A stretch of 14,212 nt of DNA from an uncultured euryarchaeote (GCA_937897085.1 CALCOR010000363.1:1-14212), one strand, 5' to 3'; shown: positions 1-7,307, counted from the first letter of the stretch. Notes: generated by a model from the sequence alone, not told the origin. Made by a program: numbers and translations.

Positions 1-1
1 A

Positions 2-187
2 GTCGGTCTGGGAATCGGCTTCCATCTCGCCTGGTTCAGCGCCGCCTGCAACCCGTTGATCGCCTTCTTCATGTGGCTCGTCGCCCTCGGCTACCAGGAC
101 CGTGCCATGGCTCGCGGAGTGGTCATCGGGTTCATCCTCAGCCTCGCCATCAGCGGAGCCTCCTTCCTGCTGTTCCAACCCGCTTGA
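2..187 (+). CDS. C-terminal fragment of an integral membrane protein (5' truncated)
   Basis: Frame 2 is open from the window edge to the TGA at 185-187 and gives 61 residues of a protein whose start lies outside the window. The fragment is hydrophobic, with two probable transmembrane helices: one around residues 5-30, containing NPLIAFFMWLVALG, and one around residues 39-58, containing VVIGFILSLAISGASFLLF. They are joined by a short loop with charged residues (YQDRAMAR). The chain ends three residues after the second helix, so the C-terminus is near the membrane. I do not recognise the family; a transporter or other multi-pass protein is possible. Codon use is G/C-ending and coding-like. The next gene follows after about 50 bases. 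Confidence 0.7.
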   Translation, partial: VGLGIGFHLAWFSAACNPLIAFFMWLVALGYQDRAMARGVVIGFILSLAISGASFLLFQPA

Positions 188-236
188 TGCGTCGTTGAGT
201 TCAAGGACTGTGAACGCAGGTTGGCCCTTGTTCCGG

Positions 237-1382
237 ATGCCGAGTTGGTTGCAGACGCACGCGCCCAAGCGCTTCGACGAACTCGCCGCTCCTGAATCCG
301 TCCGCCGCGCCCTCTCTTCGGCCAGCCTGACTGGCTCACCTCCGCACATGCTCATCACCGGTCCTGCTGGAGTCGGCAAGACCGCTGTCTGGAGGCTGGT
401 GGCCCGTCAGGTGCTCGGCCCGGGTTGGCAGGCGACGACCCATGTTCTGCAGGCGCGTGACTTGGCTGGCACTGCTGGAGCCATGGGGAAGTTCGAGGAT
501 TTCCTGCGTCCTGCTGGTCGCAAGTCCAGCGACACACTCGCTGGGCGCACCAGCCTGGAGGCGTTCGACCGTGGAATGTGGGAGTCGGAGGAAGATGACG
601 ACCCTCCCCCTGCAGGCGCAGAGTTTCCGGCGGCGAGCGGTGAGCGAGCCCCAGTCAGCCGTATCATCGTGATCGAGGACGCCGATCATCTCGGTACAAG
701 GAGACAGCCGTACCTGCGCCGAATGATGGAATCGGAATCGGCTACCGCCCGCTTCATGTTCACCGCCCGCGCTCCCAGTCGCATCATCGACGCGCTGCGC
801 AGCCGTACCTTGCACATCCGCATACCCAGTGTCGAGCAGGACCGCATGGAGGCGACGCTCGCGGGAGTGGCTGCACGCGAGCGGCTGGAGCCCGTCGCCG
901 GGCTCGTTGGCGACATCATCCATGTCAGCTCCGGAAACCTGCGCAAGGCGTTGTTCACGTTCGAACTGCTGGCTCGAACAGATCGCTTGGCCGATCGCGG
1001 CAGCGTCCACCGGTTGGTCGCCGCCTCCACTCTGCAGGCCGGTCGTCTGATGGTCGAGATGGCACTCAGGGGCCGTGTCATCGAGTGGCGCTGGCAGGAA
1101 CTCCGCGGGCGCAAGAAGAAGATGCAGACGGGGGCGCTTGGAGAGTTGGACAAGATGATGACCGAACAGGCGCTGGATGCTGACGACATCATCTCTCAAC
1201 TGCATCTTGTGCTCACCAGTGGTCGGTTGATGCTCGCACCGGCCCTGCATCTCGATTTGCTGGACTCATTGGCCCGCTGCGATGTCCGTCTGCGGCGCAG
1301 CATCCATCCGCGCATCCAGTTCGAGCGCTTCCTGCACGAGACCGCTGCAGCAGGAATCCGACACGGAATGGCGCTCACCTGA
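237..1382 (+). CDS. RFC small-subunit-like clamp-loader AAA+ ATPase, diverged
   Basis: This 381-aa protein looks like an archaeal replication factor C small subunit, which loads the PCNA sliding clamp. The start at 237 gives MPSWLQTHAPKRFDEL, matching the usual N-terminal W..KYRP...DEL pattern; an upstream in-frame ATG at 102 would lie inside the preceding gene and adds low-complexity sequence. Walker A is GPAGVGKT (residues 42-49). Walker B is IIVIEDADHL (143-152), where the family normally has DEAD, so the acidic pair is swapped and the usual catalytic Glu is Asp148. The SRC arginine-finger motif reads SRT (189-191). The sensor-2-like helix SSGNLRKALFTFELLA follows, then a helical C-terminal collar-like domain. 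An acidic, proline-rich insert (WESEEDDDPPPAGAEF) sits between Walker A and B. No Shine-Dalgarno is visible. I infer a paralogous clamp-loader subunit, possibly with weak ATPase activity; the canonical RfcS may be encoded elsewhere. Confidence 0.75.
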   Translation: MPSWLQTHAPKRFDELAAPESVRRALSSASLTGSPPHMLITGPAGVGKTAVWRLVARQVLGPGWQATTHVLQARDLAGTAGAMGKFEDFLRPAGRKSSDTLAGRTSLEAFDRGMWESEEDDDPPPAGAEFPAASGERAPVSRIIVIEDADHLGTRRQPYLRRMMESESATARFMFTARAPSRIIDALRSRTLHIRIPSVEQDRMEATLAGVAARERLEPVAGLVGDIIHVSSGNLRKALFTFELLARTDRLADRGSVHRLVAASTLQAGRLMVEMALRGRVIEWRWQELRGRKKKMQTGALGELDKMMTEQALDADDIISQLHLVLTSGRLMLAPALHLDLLDSLARCDVRLRRSIHPRIQFERFLHETAAAGIRHGMALT

Positions 1383-1423
1383 TTGGCCACAAGCGTCATC
1401 ACAGTCGGCAATGTCGGCGCAGC

Positions 1424-1498
1424 GGGCGCGTAGCATAGTCCGGATAATGCACTGGCCTCCTAAGCCGGGGACCGCGGGTTCAAATCCTGCCGCGCCCG
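1424..1498 (+). tRNA. tRNA-Arg (anticodon CCT)
   Basis: A 75-nt cloverleaf folds completely. The acceptor stem GGGCGCG (1424-1430) pairs with CGCGCCC (1491-1497). The D arm is GCAT/ATGC. The anticodon stem CTGGC/GCCGG closes the seven-base loop CTCCTAA, with T33 and anticodon CCT at 1459-1461, which reads AGG (Arg). The variable loop is 5 nt, and the T arm GCGGG-TTCAAAT-CCTGC contains one G-U pair. The discriminator base is G1498, and the following bases are CATT, so the CCA end is not encoded and must be added enzymatically, as is common in archaea. No intron is present. No clear TATA box was seen upstream. Confidence 0.96.
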
Positions 1499-1508
1499 CA
1501 TTATCACG

Positions 1509-1527
1509 GTGCCTCCTACGGAGGCAC
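1509..1527 (+). other. Perfect hairpin just downstream of the tRNA
   Basis: GTGCCTCC (1509-1516) and GGAGGCAC (1520-1527) form a perfect 8-bp stem around a TAC loop, ten bases after the tRNA 3' end. No T-run follows, so it does not look like a standard archaeal terminator. It could be an RNA structure used in 3' processing or termination of the tRNA transcript, or an operator-like palindrome upstream of the flavoprotein promoter. The element GCCTCCTA also occurs in the tRNA anticodon arm (1455-1462), probably by chance. Confidence 0.5.
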
Positions 1528-1538
1528 TCTGCGTCGCG

Positions 1539-1546
1539 TTTATGAT
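1539..1546 (+). promoter_or_regulatory. Putative TATA box of the flavoprotein gene
   Basis: TTTATGAT lies 24-31 bases upstream of the ATG at 1570, in otherwise GC-rich sequence. That is the distance expected between an archaeal TATA box and its transcription start if the mRNA is leaderless and begins at or next to the ATG. No Shine-Dalgarno precedes the ATG, which agrees with a leaderless transcript. The assignment rests on position and base composition only. Confidence 0.45.
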
Positions 1547-1569
1547 GCAGCCATCAGTGGCGTGCGTCA

Positions 1570-3168
1570 ATGGATGCTTGGGACGTGGTTGTCATCGGTG
1601 GGACCGTCGCCGGCATGCGCGCAGCCATCGCTGCCCATGACGCCGGTGTCTCGGTCGCTTTGTTTGACGGCCGTGCCCACGGTTCTGATGCCGGTGCAGC
1701 CGACACCGGTGGCTTGGCGGCTTCAATCAAAGAAGCAACCTCCAGAGCTCACAGGGACGACACGATCCGTGCTGGGAGATGGCTGTCCGATCAGGACGTG
1801 GCCGCCGCTCGAACCTCTGCCGCCTTCGAGGAACTGGCGCAACTAGAGCGCTGGGGGCTGGTGCTGCGCAGGGATGGCGCGTCGCTACCCCTGCTCCAAC
1901 AACTCCCCGGTCACAGCGAACCACGAGTGGCATCCACTGGTGACAGCACTGGTAGAGAATTGCACCAACTGCTTGAGGAGCAGTGCATCAAGCGTGGCAT
2001 TCCTCGTAGGATGGACATGCAGGCGGTCAGTCTGGCCATGCAGGAAGGTTCTGCCAGTGGAGCGGTGTTCTTCGATGTGCAGGAAGGTGAACTGGTCAGC
2101 GTGCAGGCGAAGACCGTGATTCTCGCCAGCGACGGTTTCCAGTCTGCGTGGAACGGCGACGGGGTCGGAGATGGCACCGGAGCCTGGCTGGCACTGGGGG
2201 CCGACGTCCCTCTGCGCGACATGGAGTTCAGCGCATGCAACCCGCTCAACGTGGAGACGGTCGATCTGTCGCTCCCACTCACTCTCATCGATGATGGAGC
2301 CAAGGTGAGGCTTGCTTCTGGAGGCGATGTCGAGTTCGGAGCGGATTCTGGACTGCACGCTGCCTCGCAGCAGATCATCTCGGGAGGTGAATTGTGCGTA
2401 CTCGACGCCCGCGTGCTCAAGCGGACCAGCAGGAAATGGTATTCCGACACGGCCGAACGAGTCCAAAGCCGCTGTGGGCTGGCGCTGGACGCTGACGTGC
2501 TGCCGCTTGCCCCCCGCGTCGAGTTGACCATCGGTGGGGTGCCCACGGATGGCACGGGGAAGGTCACTTCAGGGGGTGAACCGGTGGAGGACCTGTTCGC
2601 TGCCGGAGGATGCTGCAACTCGGGTTTCCACGGCGCCGACATCGTCGCCGGCAACCATCTGCTCGATTCGCTCGTCGGTGGTGCGGCAGCCGGCGCCGCC
2701 GCTGCGGAGGCGGCGGCCTCAGTCGGCTTCGGCTCCCCTGACGCGGTCAGGGTAGAACTGTCGACGGCTGGAGAGAAGGTGGCCCATCTGCTGCAGGGGG
2801 TAGATGAGGGGGCGCTCACCCGGGCGGCAGGCGCGTTTCAACTGGCGAGCGTGATGAGCGATGCCATGGGTATTGAGCGAGACGCGGCCTCACTGGAAAC
2901 GGCTGCTGCGCGCATCTCCAAGATCATCGCCGCCGGCCTGCAACTCTCTGATTCGAATCCGGTGATGAACACCGAGTTGGTCGAAGTGCTGCGTCTGGAG
3001 GGGCTGCTGAAGTTGTCTGCGGTATCCGTGGCGAGTGCTAAGTTCCGCATTGGGTCCGATGATGCCGGGAATCTGGTGCACACGCTGGTCGATTCATCTG
3101 GAAACGTCAGCGATTCCCCAGTGAATCAAGGCTCTGGCGACGACTGGCTGTTGGCTCCTCCCGAGTGA
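1570..3168 (+). CDS. SdhA/FrdA-family FAD-binding protein lacking the catalytic residues
   Basis: This 532-aa protein has the overall plan of a succinate dehydrogenase/fumarate reductase flavoprotein subunit. The N-terminal FAD fold is VVVIGGTVAGMRAA (6-19), followed by an acidic D33. Later landmarks are DGTGAWLALGA, DMEF (217-220), TIGGVPTDGTG (320-330), DLFAAGG and HGADIVAGNHLLDSLVGG (354-371). Compared with E. coli SdhA/FrdA, key residues differ. The His that covalently binds FAD in SHT..A.GG aligns with Ala41. The His of the EF.QFHP motif is Asn224. The His of the HY.MGG motif is Glu318. The Arg of the HGANRLGGNSL motif is Ile358. The C-terminal domain is reduced and lacks the R.ESRG.H.R motif. 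I infer that it binds FAD non-covalently but is not a working succinate dehydrogenase; no SdhB/C/D genes adjoin it. It may act on another substrate or have a structural role. Confidence 0.75.
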   Translation: MDAWDVVVIGGTVAGMRAAIAAHDAGVSVALFDGRAHGSDAGAADTGGLAASIKEATSRAHRDDTIRAGRWLSDQDVAAARTSAAFEELAQLERWGLVLRRDGASLPLLQQLPGHSEPRVASTGDSTGRELHQLLEEQCIKRGIPRRMDMQAVSLAMQEGSASGAVFFDVQEGELVSVQAKTVILASDGFQSAWNGDGVGDGTGAWLALGADVPLRDMEFSACNPLNVETVDLSLPLTLIDDGAKVRLASGGDVEFGADSGLHAASQQIISGGELCVLDARVLKRTSRKWYSDTAERVQSRCGLALDADVLPLAPRVELTIGGVPTDGTGKVTSGGEPVEDLFAAGGCCNSGFHGADIVAGNHLLDSLVGGAAAGAAAAEAAASVGFGSPDAVRVELSTAGEKVAHLLQGVDEGALTRAAGAFQLASVMSDAMGIERDAASLETAAARISKIIAAGLQLSDSNPVMNTELVEVLRLEGLLKLSAVSVASAKFRIGSDDAGNLVHTLVDSSGNVSDSPVNQGSGDDWLLAPPE

Positions 3169-3217
3169 CGTCTCACAGGTCGCAACATAGTCAAGCAGCG
3201 GCTGTCTGGGCCAGTCC

Positions 3218-4489
3218 GTGCGCGTCTTTCCTCTGCTCTTGGTGCTGCTGCTGCTGTCTTCCGCTCTGGCCGGCTGCTTCGACAATGACCCACCCTTGCA
3301 GTGTGGGAGTGTGGATGAGGGATTCGAGGTTAGTGAACTGGTTTCAGACGTCAACAGGATGACGACGGCCAACGTGCGTATGGGTGACCTCGACGGTGAC
3401 GGCCAACTGGACATCCTGTCGACTCAACCCCTGGACGGTTGGGTCTCCTGGACCCGCTGTGATACCGACGGCTGCACTGAGGATATTCTCTCCGTGGGCC
3501 TCATCGCCCCCGTGCGTACGCAGGTGGTGGACCTCGACCAGGATGGCAGCAATGACCTGCTCGTCGCCGACATCGGCATCCTTCCTCCGTCCGATGACCC
3601 GGCCGGCAGCGTGGTGCTGCTGCGCCGCGATGCTGAGGGCAACTTCAGCAATGAGACACTGCACTCCGGCATCGGTCGCGTCGCCTGCGCCGAGGCCGCA
3701 GATCTGGACGGCGACGGCGACCTCGACATCGTCGTATGTGAGTTCGGCAACCTGAACGGCAGCGTGCTCTGGCTGGAGCAGGAGGCGAACGGCAGTTTCT
3801 CGCCGCACGAGATCGATGCCCGCCCGGGCGCGATCCACGCCTTCCCGTTCGATGCCGATGACGACGGCGATCTCGATCTGGCTGTCTCCTTGTCTCAACT
3901 TTCAGAGGAGGTGAACCTCTACCGCAACGATGGCGAGGGCAACTTCACTATCGAGACGCTGGTGAAGTCCGACAACACCTGGTTCGGCATGTCAGGACTT
4001 GAGGTGTACGACCTTGATGGGGATGGAGATGATGACATCATCTACACCAACGGAGACACCCTCGACATGGATCTCCCAGAGGGGCAGTACCCGCATGAAG
4101 CGCACGGAGCGGCGTGGCTGGAGAATGACGGCACAGGCCAGTTCACGCAGCACGAACTAGCGCGTGTCTGGGGCGCATACACTGCCAAACCGTTCGATGT
4201 CGACGGTGACGGAGATATCGATCTGGTGATTGGTACACTACAGTTCGATCTTGTTTATCCAGGGGTGCATCAGATAGATCTGGTGCTATTGGAGAACGTC
4301 GGTGATCTCACCTTCGTCCGCCACGACCTGCCCAACTCACAGCGTTACATGATCACCTTCGACGTCGGGGACATCGACGGCGATGGTGAGGCTGATCTGG
4401 TGGGAGGGAGTCACACGATGGGCAACACTGGAAGCGCTCATCGGCTGGTGGAGCTCTCTTGGCAACCGGAAGTGGCGTGGTGTGAGTGA
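3218..4489 (+). CDS. Exported lipoprotein with seven FG-GAP/VCBS repeats (beta-propeller)
   Basis: The 423-aa product starts at a GTG and opens with a signal peptide (MRVFPLLLVLLLLSSALAGC) ending in a lipobox-like LAGC with Cys20, so lipid anchoring outside the cell membrane is likely. Seven D-x-D-x-D-G-type calcium loops are spaced about 47-63 residues apart, beginning near residues 55, 103, 160, 211, 263, 326 and 383; examples are GDLDGDGQLDIL, ADLDGDGDLDIV and FDVDGDGDIDLVIG. Seven such units fit a complete seven-bladed FG-GAP/VCBS propeller. Each unit also carries a W-L-E or similar strand and an N(D/E)G.G.F turn. Proteins of this type bind ligands or polysaccharides or mediate adhesion; no catalytic domain is present. 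The GTG was chosen because it places the signal peptide at the N-terminus. The gene lies 49 bases after the flavoprotein and 9 bases before the HIT gene. Confidence 0.85.
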   Translation: MRVFPLLLVLLLLSSALAGCFDNDPPLQCGSVDEGFEVSELVSDVNRMTTANVRMGDLDGDGQLDILSTQPLDGWVSWTRCDTDGCTEDILSVGLIAPVRTQVVDLDQDGSNDLLVADIGILPPSDDPAGSVVLLRRDAEGNFSNETLHSGIGRVACAEAADLDGDGDLDIVVCEFGNLNGSVLWLEQEANGSFSPHEIDARPGAIHAFPFDADDDGDLDLAVSLSQLSEEVNLYRNDGEGNFTIETLVKSDNTWFGMSGLEVYDLDGDGDDDIIYTNGDTLDMDLPEGQYPHEAHGAAWLENDGTGQFTQHELARVWGAYTAKPFDVDGDGDIDLVIGTLQFDLVYPGVHQIDLVLLENVGDLTFVRHDLPNSQRYMITFDVGDIDGDGEADLVGGSHTMGNTGSAHRLVELSWQPEVAWCE

Positions 4490-4498
4490 TGTGGTGAG

Positions 4499-4936
4499 AT
4501 GGAACCGAGTCTGTTCACGAAGATAATCAACGGGGATATTCCCGCGTCGTTCGTCGCCAAGGGGGATACCTGGGTGGCCTTCCTCGACATCTTCCCTCGT
4601 CGGCCGGGACACACGCTCGTCATTCCCATCGAACAGAAGCAGTACATCGCTGATCTCTCTCCCGAGAGCACGGCAGGTCTGATGGAGGGAGTGGTCGAGG
4701 TGCAGCGGAGACTCGGCGCTCATTTCGATACTACCGACTTCGGTGTCGGCGTGCACGACGGGCCACTCGCCGGCCAGGAGGTTCCGCACGTGCATGTTCA
4801 TGTCGTTCCACGCACCGAGGGCGATGGTGGGCTGACGCTGCTCGCCTGCTGGCCTGATACACCTCCACCGGGTTCTACGGACCCCGATTTCGCTGCCTTG
4901 GCTGAACTCTCAGAGCAACTGCAGGCACTAGAATGA
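4499..4936 (+). CDS. HIT-family nucleotide hydrolase/transferase
   Basis: This 145-aa cytosolic protein matches the histidine-triad (HIT/Hint) family in length and motifs. The N-terminus LFTKIINGDIPASFV and the segment AFLDIFPRRPGHTLVIP are classic HIT landmarks. The triad reads HVHVHVVP with histidines at 97, 99 and 101, preceded by GQEVPH. The middle His is the nucleophile in family members that hydrolyse nucleoside phosphoramidates or dinucleotides. The usual zinc-binding C-x-x-C near the N-terminus is absent: the CIFC-like position reads SLFT. The ATG at 4499 follows the preceding stop by 9 bases. A GGTGAG directly abuts the ATG, too close to be a useful Shine-Dalgarno. The exact substrate cannot be read from the sequence. 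Confidence 0.92.
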   Translation: MEPSLFTKIINGDIPASFVAKGDTWVAFLDIFPRRPGHTLVIPIEQKQYIADLSPESTAGLMEGVVEVQRRLGAHFDTTDFGVGVHDGPLAGQEVPHVHVHVVPRTEGDGGLTLLACWPDTPPPGSTDPDFAALAELSEQLQALE

Positions 4937-4979
4937 GTAGCCAGCGCATTGATTCGCTCCGACTCGCTCGCTGCGATAG

Positions 4980-6611
4980 ATGTCCGATTCACCGGAAGAG
5001 ATGGCTGTCGGCGTCGATGGCCGGGTCGACCACCATGGAGAGGAACTGCCGCAGTTGACACGCCGTTCTGCCAATCTGGACGTGGAGCGACTACTCCGCA
5101 TGCATCATCCAGACTTCAGTGGTGAGCACCCCGCTTCGCCAGTCATCTACACACTGTTCACAACGATTCTCAGTATCGGGGTCAGGCAGCAGTTCAGCAG
5201 TTATCTGGTCACTGGGCTAGAGCGGGTGAGAACCGATGTTGGGGCGATGTTCCTGGGATGGCATACCAACGGTCTCATCGATGCGGCTGTGGTGGTTGAG
5301 CCCAGCCCGAAACGTTTCGTTTTCGCTGGACGCCATGACATGCTCACCGGATCTGTGATCGGTTGGTGGGGTCGCCGTCTCGGAGTACAGCCGTTGCTAC
5401 GTCAGGCCGAGCGGTTGCGCGGGGGCGTCGATGAAGAGACCGCGGCAGCGATCAACTCGGCAAGCATGCTGACTGTGGCTGCTAAACTGGCGCACGGACA
5501 CGCCGCTACGTTGTTCCCTGAAGGCCATTCCCACAATGAGTCCCATCTCCTTCGCCTGCGCACCGGCCCGATGCGCAGCATCCTGAATGCGGCAGTTCTC
5601 GCCGGACGCCTCGAGTTGCCCCTCCCTGTCATCCATATCGTAGGTCTGCACTTCCGCCACCGCGAACGCTTCCGCACGGACGCGTGGATCGAATACGGTG
5701 ATGAGCTCGAAGTGCCGTTGTTGGACGATCCGAAGCACGCCGCTCGACTACTCGATGGTGATTGGGATGAGCCAGAGGCAGTTGCCACTCGCGCGCTGCG
5801 CGACGAAGTAGGCGTTAGGCTGGCACCGCTGACCCCGGATGCACCCGACGATGCGACCTGGCGCGCATGGCTGCTGCTGGGTCATCTACGCGCGCGGGCA
5901 GAAGGCAAGCGTCTGGATAGTTGGAGAGAGGAGGTGCTCGCCGCGCGTGCCATCCGAGACGGTCTCAGGGGAACAGAGGAGTCAGGTCCGTGGGCAGGAC
6001 CCATGGCGGAGGAGCGTGCTGAGAGCGACCTAGCATCTACGTCGGACGTTACGCAGAAGGCGAAACTGCTGCACGGTATGTTGGACGAACATGAGCTCGA
6101 CGGGCGCGACCTGCACCCCAGCGCGCAGATGTCACCTGTGCAGACGATTCTCTCAGTGTTCTCACTGCTGCTAGCCATCTCCCTGCTGCCGTTCGCGCTG
6201 CTGGCCAATGGGCTACAGTGGGCGTTAGGATGGTGGCTTTCATCTCGCACTCCCGATCCACCTGACAAATGGCAGACCTACGTGTTCATCCCCGGTCTGC
6301 TCGGACAGGTGTTCGTCTGGCCGCTCTCCTTCGTGTTGTTCACTTTCGGTGCCATGTGGGGGCTGGGTCAGATCGACATGCTACCCTCTAACATCCCGCT
6401 GAATCTACTCATCTCCGCCGTCGCTGCCTTGTTGCTCATTACCGTTAGCACCAGATCGGCACTGCGCGGTCACGACATCATCTGTGATTTCCGCCGTCGC
6501 CTACGTATGCGCAGTCTGCGCGCCGGGGAGTCCTGGCAGGGGGTCGAGGCGCTCATCGCTGACATAGGATCGTTACTCGATGCGGCTCTGCCCACAGATG
6601 AAGGCGACTGA
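4980..6611 (+). CDS. GPAT/PlsC-like acyltransferase with C-terminal membrane domain
   Basis: The 543-aa product carries the motifs of the glycerol-phosphate acyltransferase-like (LPLAT) superfamily, in the variant with an H-x5-D motif. Motif I is WHTNGLID (His95, Asp101), motif II is around RHDMLTGSVIGWWGRRLG (starting near 118), motif III is FPEGHSHNES (179-188), and motif IV is around PVIHIVGLHF. These residues form the acyl-transfer site, in which the His/Asp pair activates the glycerol hydroxyl. Residues about 388-421, 433-462 and 472-490 are hydrophobic and should span or lie in the membrane; a basic stretch (RRRLRMRSLR) follows. A long charged region (about 240-385) separates the two parts. 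Family members make lysophosphatidic or phosphatidic acid from acyl-CoA or acyl-ACP, but the acceptor and donor here are unknown. The gene follows the HIT gene by 43 bases and overlaps the next gene by 14 bases, suggesting co-transcription and translational coupling. Confidence 0.8.
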   Translation: MSDSPEEMAVGVDGRVDHHGEELPQLTRRSANLDVERLLRMHHPDFSGEHPASPVIYTLFTTILSIGVRQQFSSYLVTGLERVRTDVGAMFLGWHTNGLIDAAVVVEPSPKRFVFAGRHDMLTGSVIGWWGRRLGVQPLLRQAERLRGGVDEETAAAINSASMLTVAAKLAHGHAATLFPEGHSHNESHLLRLRTGPMRSILNAAVLAGRLELPLPVIHIVGLHFRHRERFRTDAWIEYGDELEVPLLDDPKHAARLLDGDWDEPEAVATRALRDEVGVRLAPLTPDAPDDATWRAWLLLGHLRARAEGKRLDSWREEVLAARAIRDGLRGTEESGPWAGPMAEERAESDLASTSDVTQKAKLLHGMLDEHELDGRDLHPSAQMSPVQTILSVFSLLLAISLLPFALLANGLQWALGWWLSSRTPDPPDKWQTYVFIPGLLGQVFVWPLSFVLFTFGAMWGLGQIDMLPSNIPLNLLISAVAALLLITVSTRSALRGHDIICDFRRRLRMRSLRAGESWQGVEALIADIGSLLDAALPTDEGD

Positions 6612-7260
6612 ACCCCCACGCGCTCAAATAGGTGCGAGGGGTGGCCGAGTCGTGGTCGATGACATCGAGGCGCGAGTGCGCGGCTGGCTGACCGACGAGG
6701 GCATCGAGTTGCGCGACCGACCTGACCCACGCGCTCGTTTTCACCTGCTGGTGCGTTATCCGCCCACACCGCACGGCCACGTGTTCAATGTCGTCTCGCC
6801 GAAGCAGCGTAGTCTGTTGGTGATCTCGTCGGTCACGCAGGTCGACGCCGGCCAGCAGGAGGAGATGGAGCGCAACTCCACTGAGGACGGCGAGGGGTGG
6901 GAGCGCTGGCTGCATGAGACCCGTCTGCACCTCACGCGCAGCGATGTCGACTGGGTGCTGCACGTGCGCAACTCGAACCAGACTCCGTCAGGTCCTCTGC
7001 AGGCGTTCAACCTCTCACAGCCGGTGTGGTTCGACGGGCTGACGCAGAACCGTCTGATGCAGACGCTCAGGCACATCTGGCTCACCAAGCTCGCCCTGAT
7101 CCACGAGATCAAATTCAGTTATGGCCCGGGCGTGGGCAGACCGGGTCCGGTGGATGACTGGGCGCAGGCGGAGCAGCAGCCACCTCCTTCGGACCAGATG
7201 GTATCGACCGACGAATCACACTCGTTCGGAGAGGGATTCGACCCCTCTGAATGGGTATGA
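6598..7260 (+). CDS. Conserved protein resembling archaeal DUF2299
   Basis: This is a predicted 220-aa soluble protein with no signal peptide or transmembrane segment. I chose the ATG at 6598, which overlaps the acyltransferase by 14 bases; an in-frame ATG at 6580 would increase the overlap to 32. The core (about residues 18-120) has the alpha/beta pattern I associate with DUF2299: DDIEARVRGWLTDEGIEL, then a strand ending RFHLLVRYPP, then HVFNVVSPKQRSLLVISS, and further helices with WLHETRLHLTR and a strand DWVLHVR. A helical segment with QNRLMQTLRHIWLTKLALIHEI follows, then a polar tail rich in Gln, Pro and Glu that is probably disordered. The assignment is by remembered family pattern and is weak; no enzymatic motif is visible. 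The overlap suggests a link with the acyltransferase transcript. Confidence 0.7.
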   Translation: MKATEPPRAQIGARGGRVVVDDIEARVRGWLTDEGIELRDRPDPRARFHLLVRYPPTPHGHVFNVVSPKQRSLLVISSVTQVDAGQQEEMERNSTEDGEGWERWLHETRLHLTRSDVDWVLHVRNSNQTPSGPLQAFNLSQPVWFDGLTQNRLMQTLRHIWLTKLALIHEIKFSYGPGVGRPGPVDDWAQAEQQPPPSDQMVSTDESHSFGEGFDPSEWV

Positions 7261-7276
7261 CGCGCAGTATCCGTCC

Positions 7277-7307
7277 GTGACCGTTGGGGAACGGGATTAA
7301 GTATGGA
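7277..7307 (+). promoter_or_regulatory. Promoter block of the first giant surface protein (BRE/TATA-like)
   Basis: The block GTGACCGTTGGGGAACGGG followed by ATTAAGTATGGA is almost identical to 12524-12554 upstream of the paralogue, differing at only a few bases. The A/T-rich core at 7296-7305 fits an archaeal TATA box, with a purine-rich stretch before it where the BRE would lie. A start about 25 bases downstream would leave a short leader of roughly 20-25 bases that carries the GAGGAG ribosome-binding site. The longer-than-usual conserved upstream half (7277-7295) could also be an operator shared by the two genes. Confidence 0.65.

Noticed and set aside
102..236. Upstream start of the RFC-like gene at ATG 102
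   Set aside because: The extension overlaps the preceding membrane-protein gene in another frame, is rich in Ser and Pro, and has no RFC-like features. The family-like N-terminus begins at 237.
336..1250. Antisense open frame opposite the RFC-like gene
   Set aside because: The sense frame has Walker and RFC motifs; the antisense peptide has no coherent features.
3380..4400. Calcium-loop repeats read as EF-hand proteins
   Set aside because: The loops are spaced like FG-GAP/VCBS blades with flanking beta strands and no EF-hand helices.
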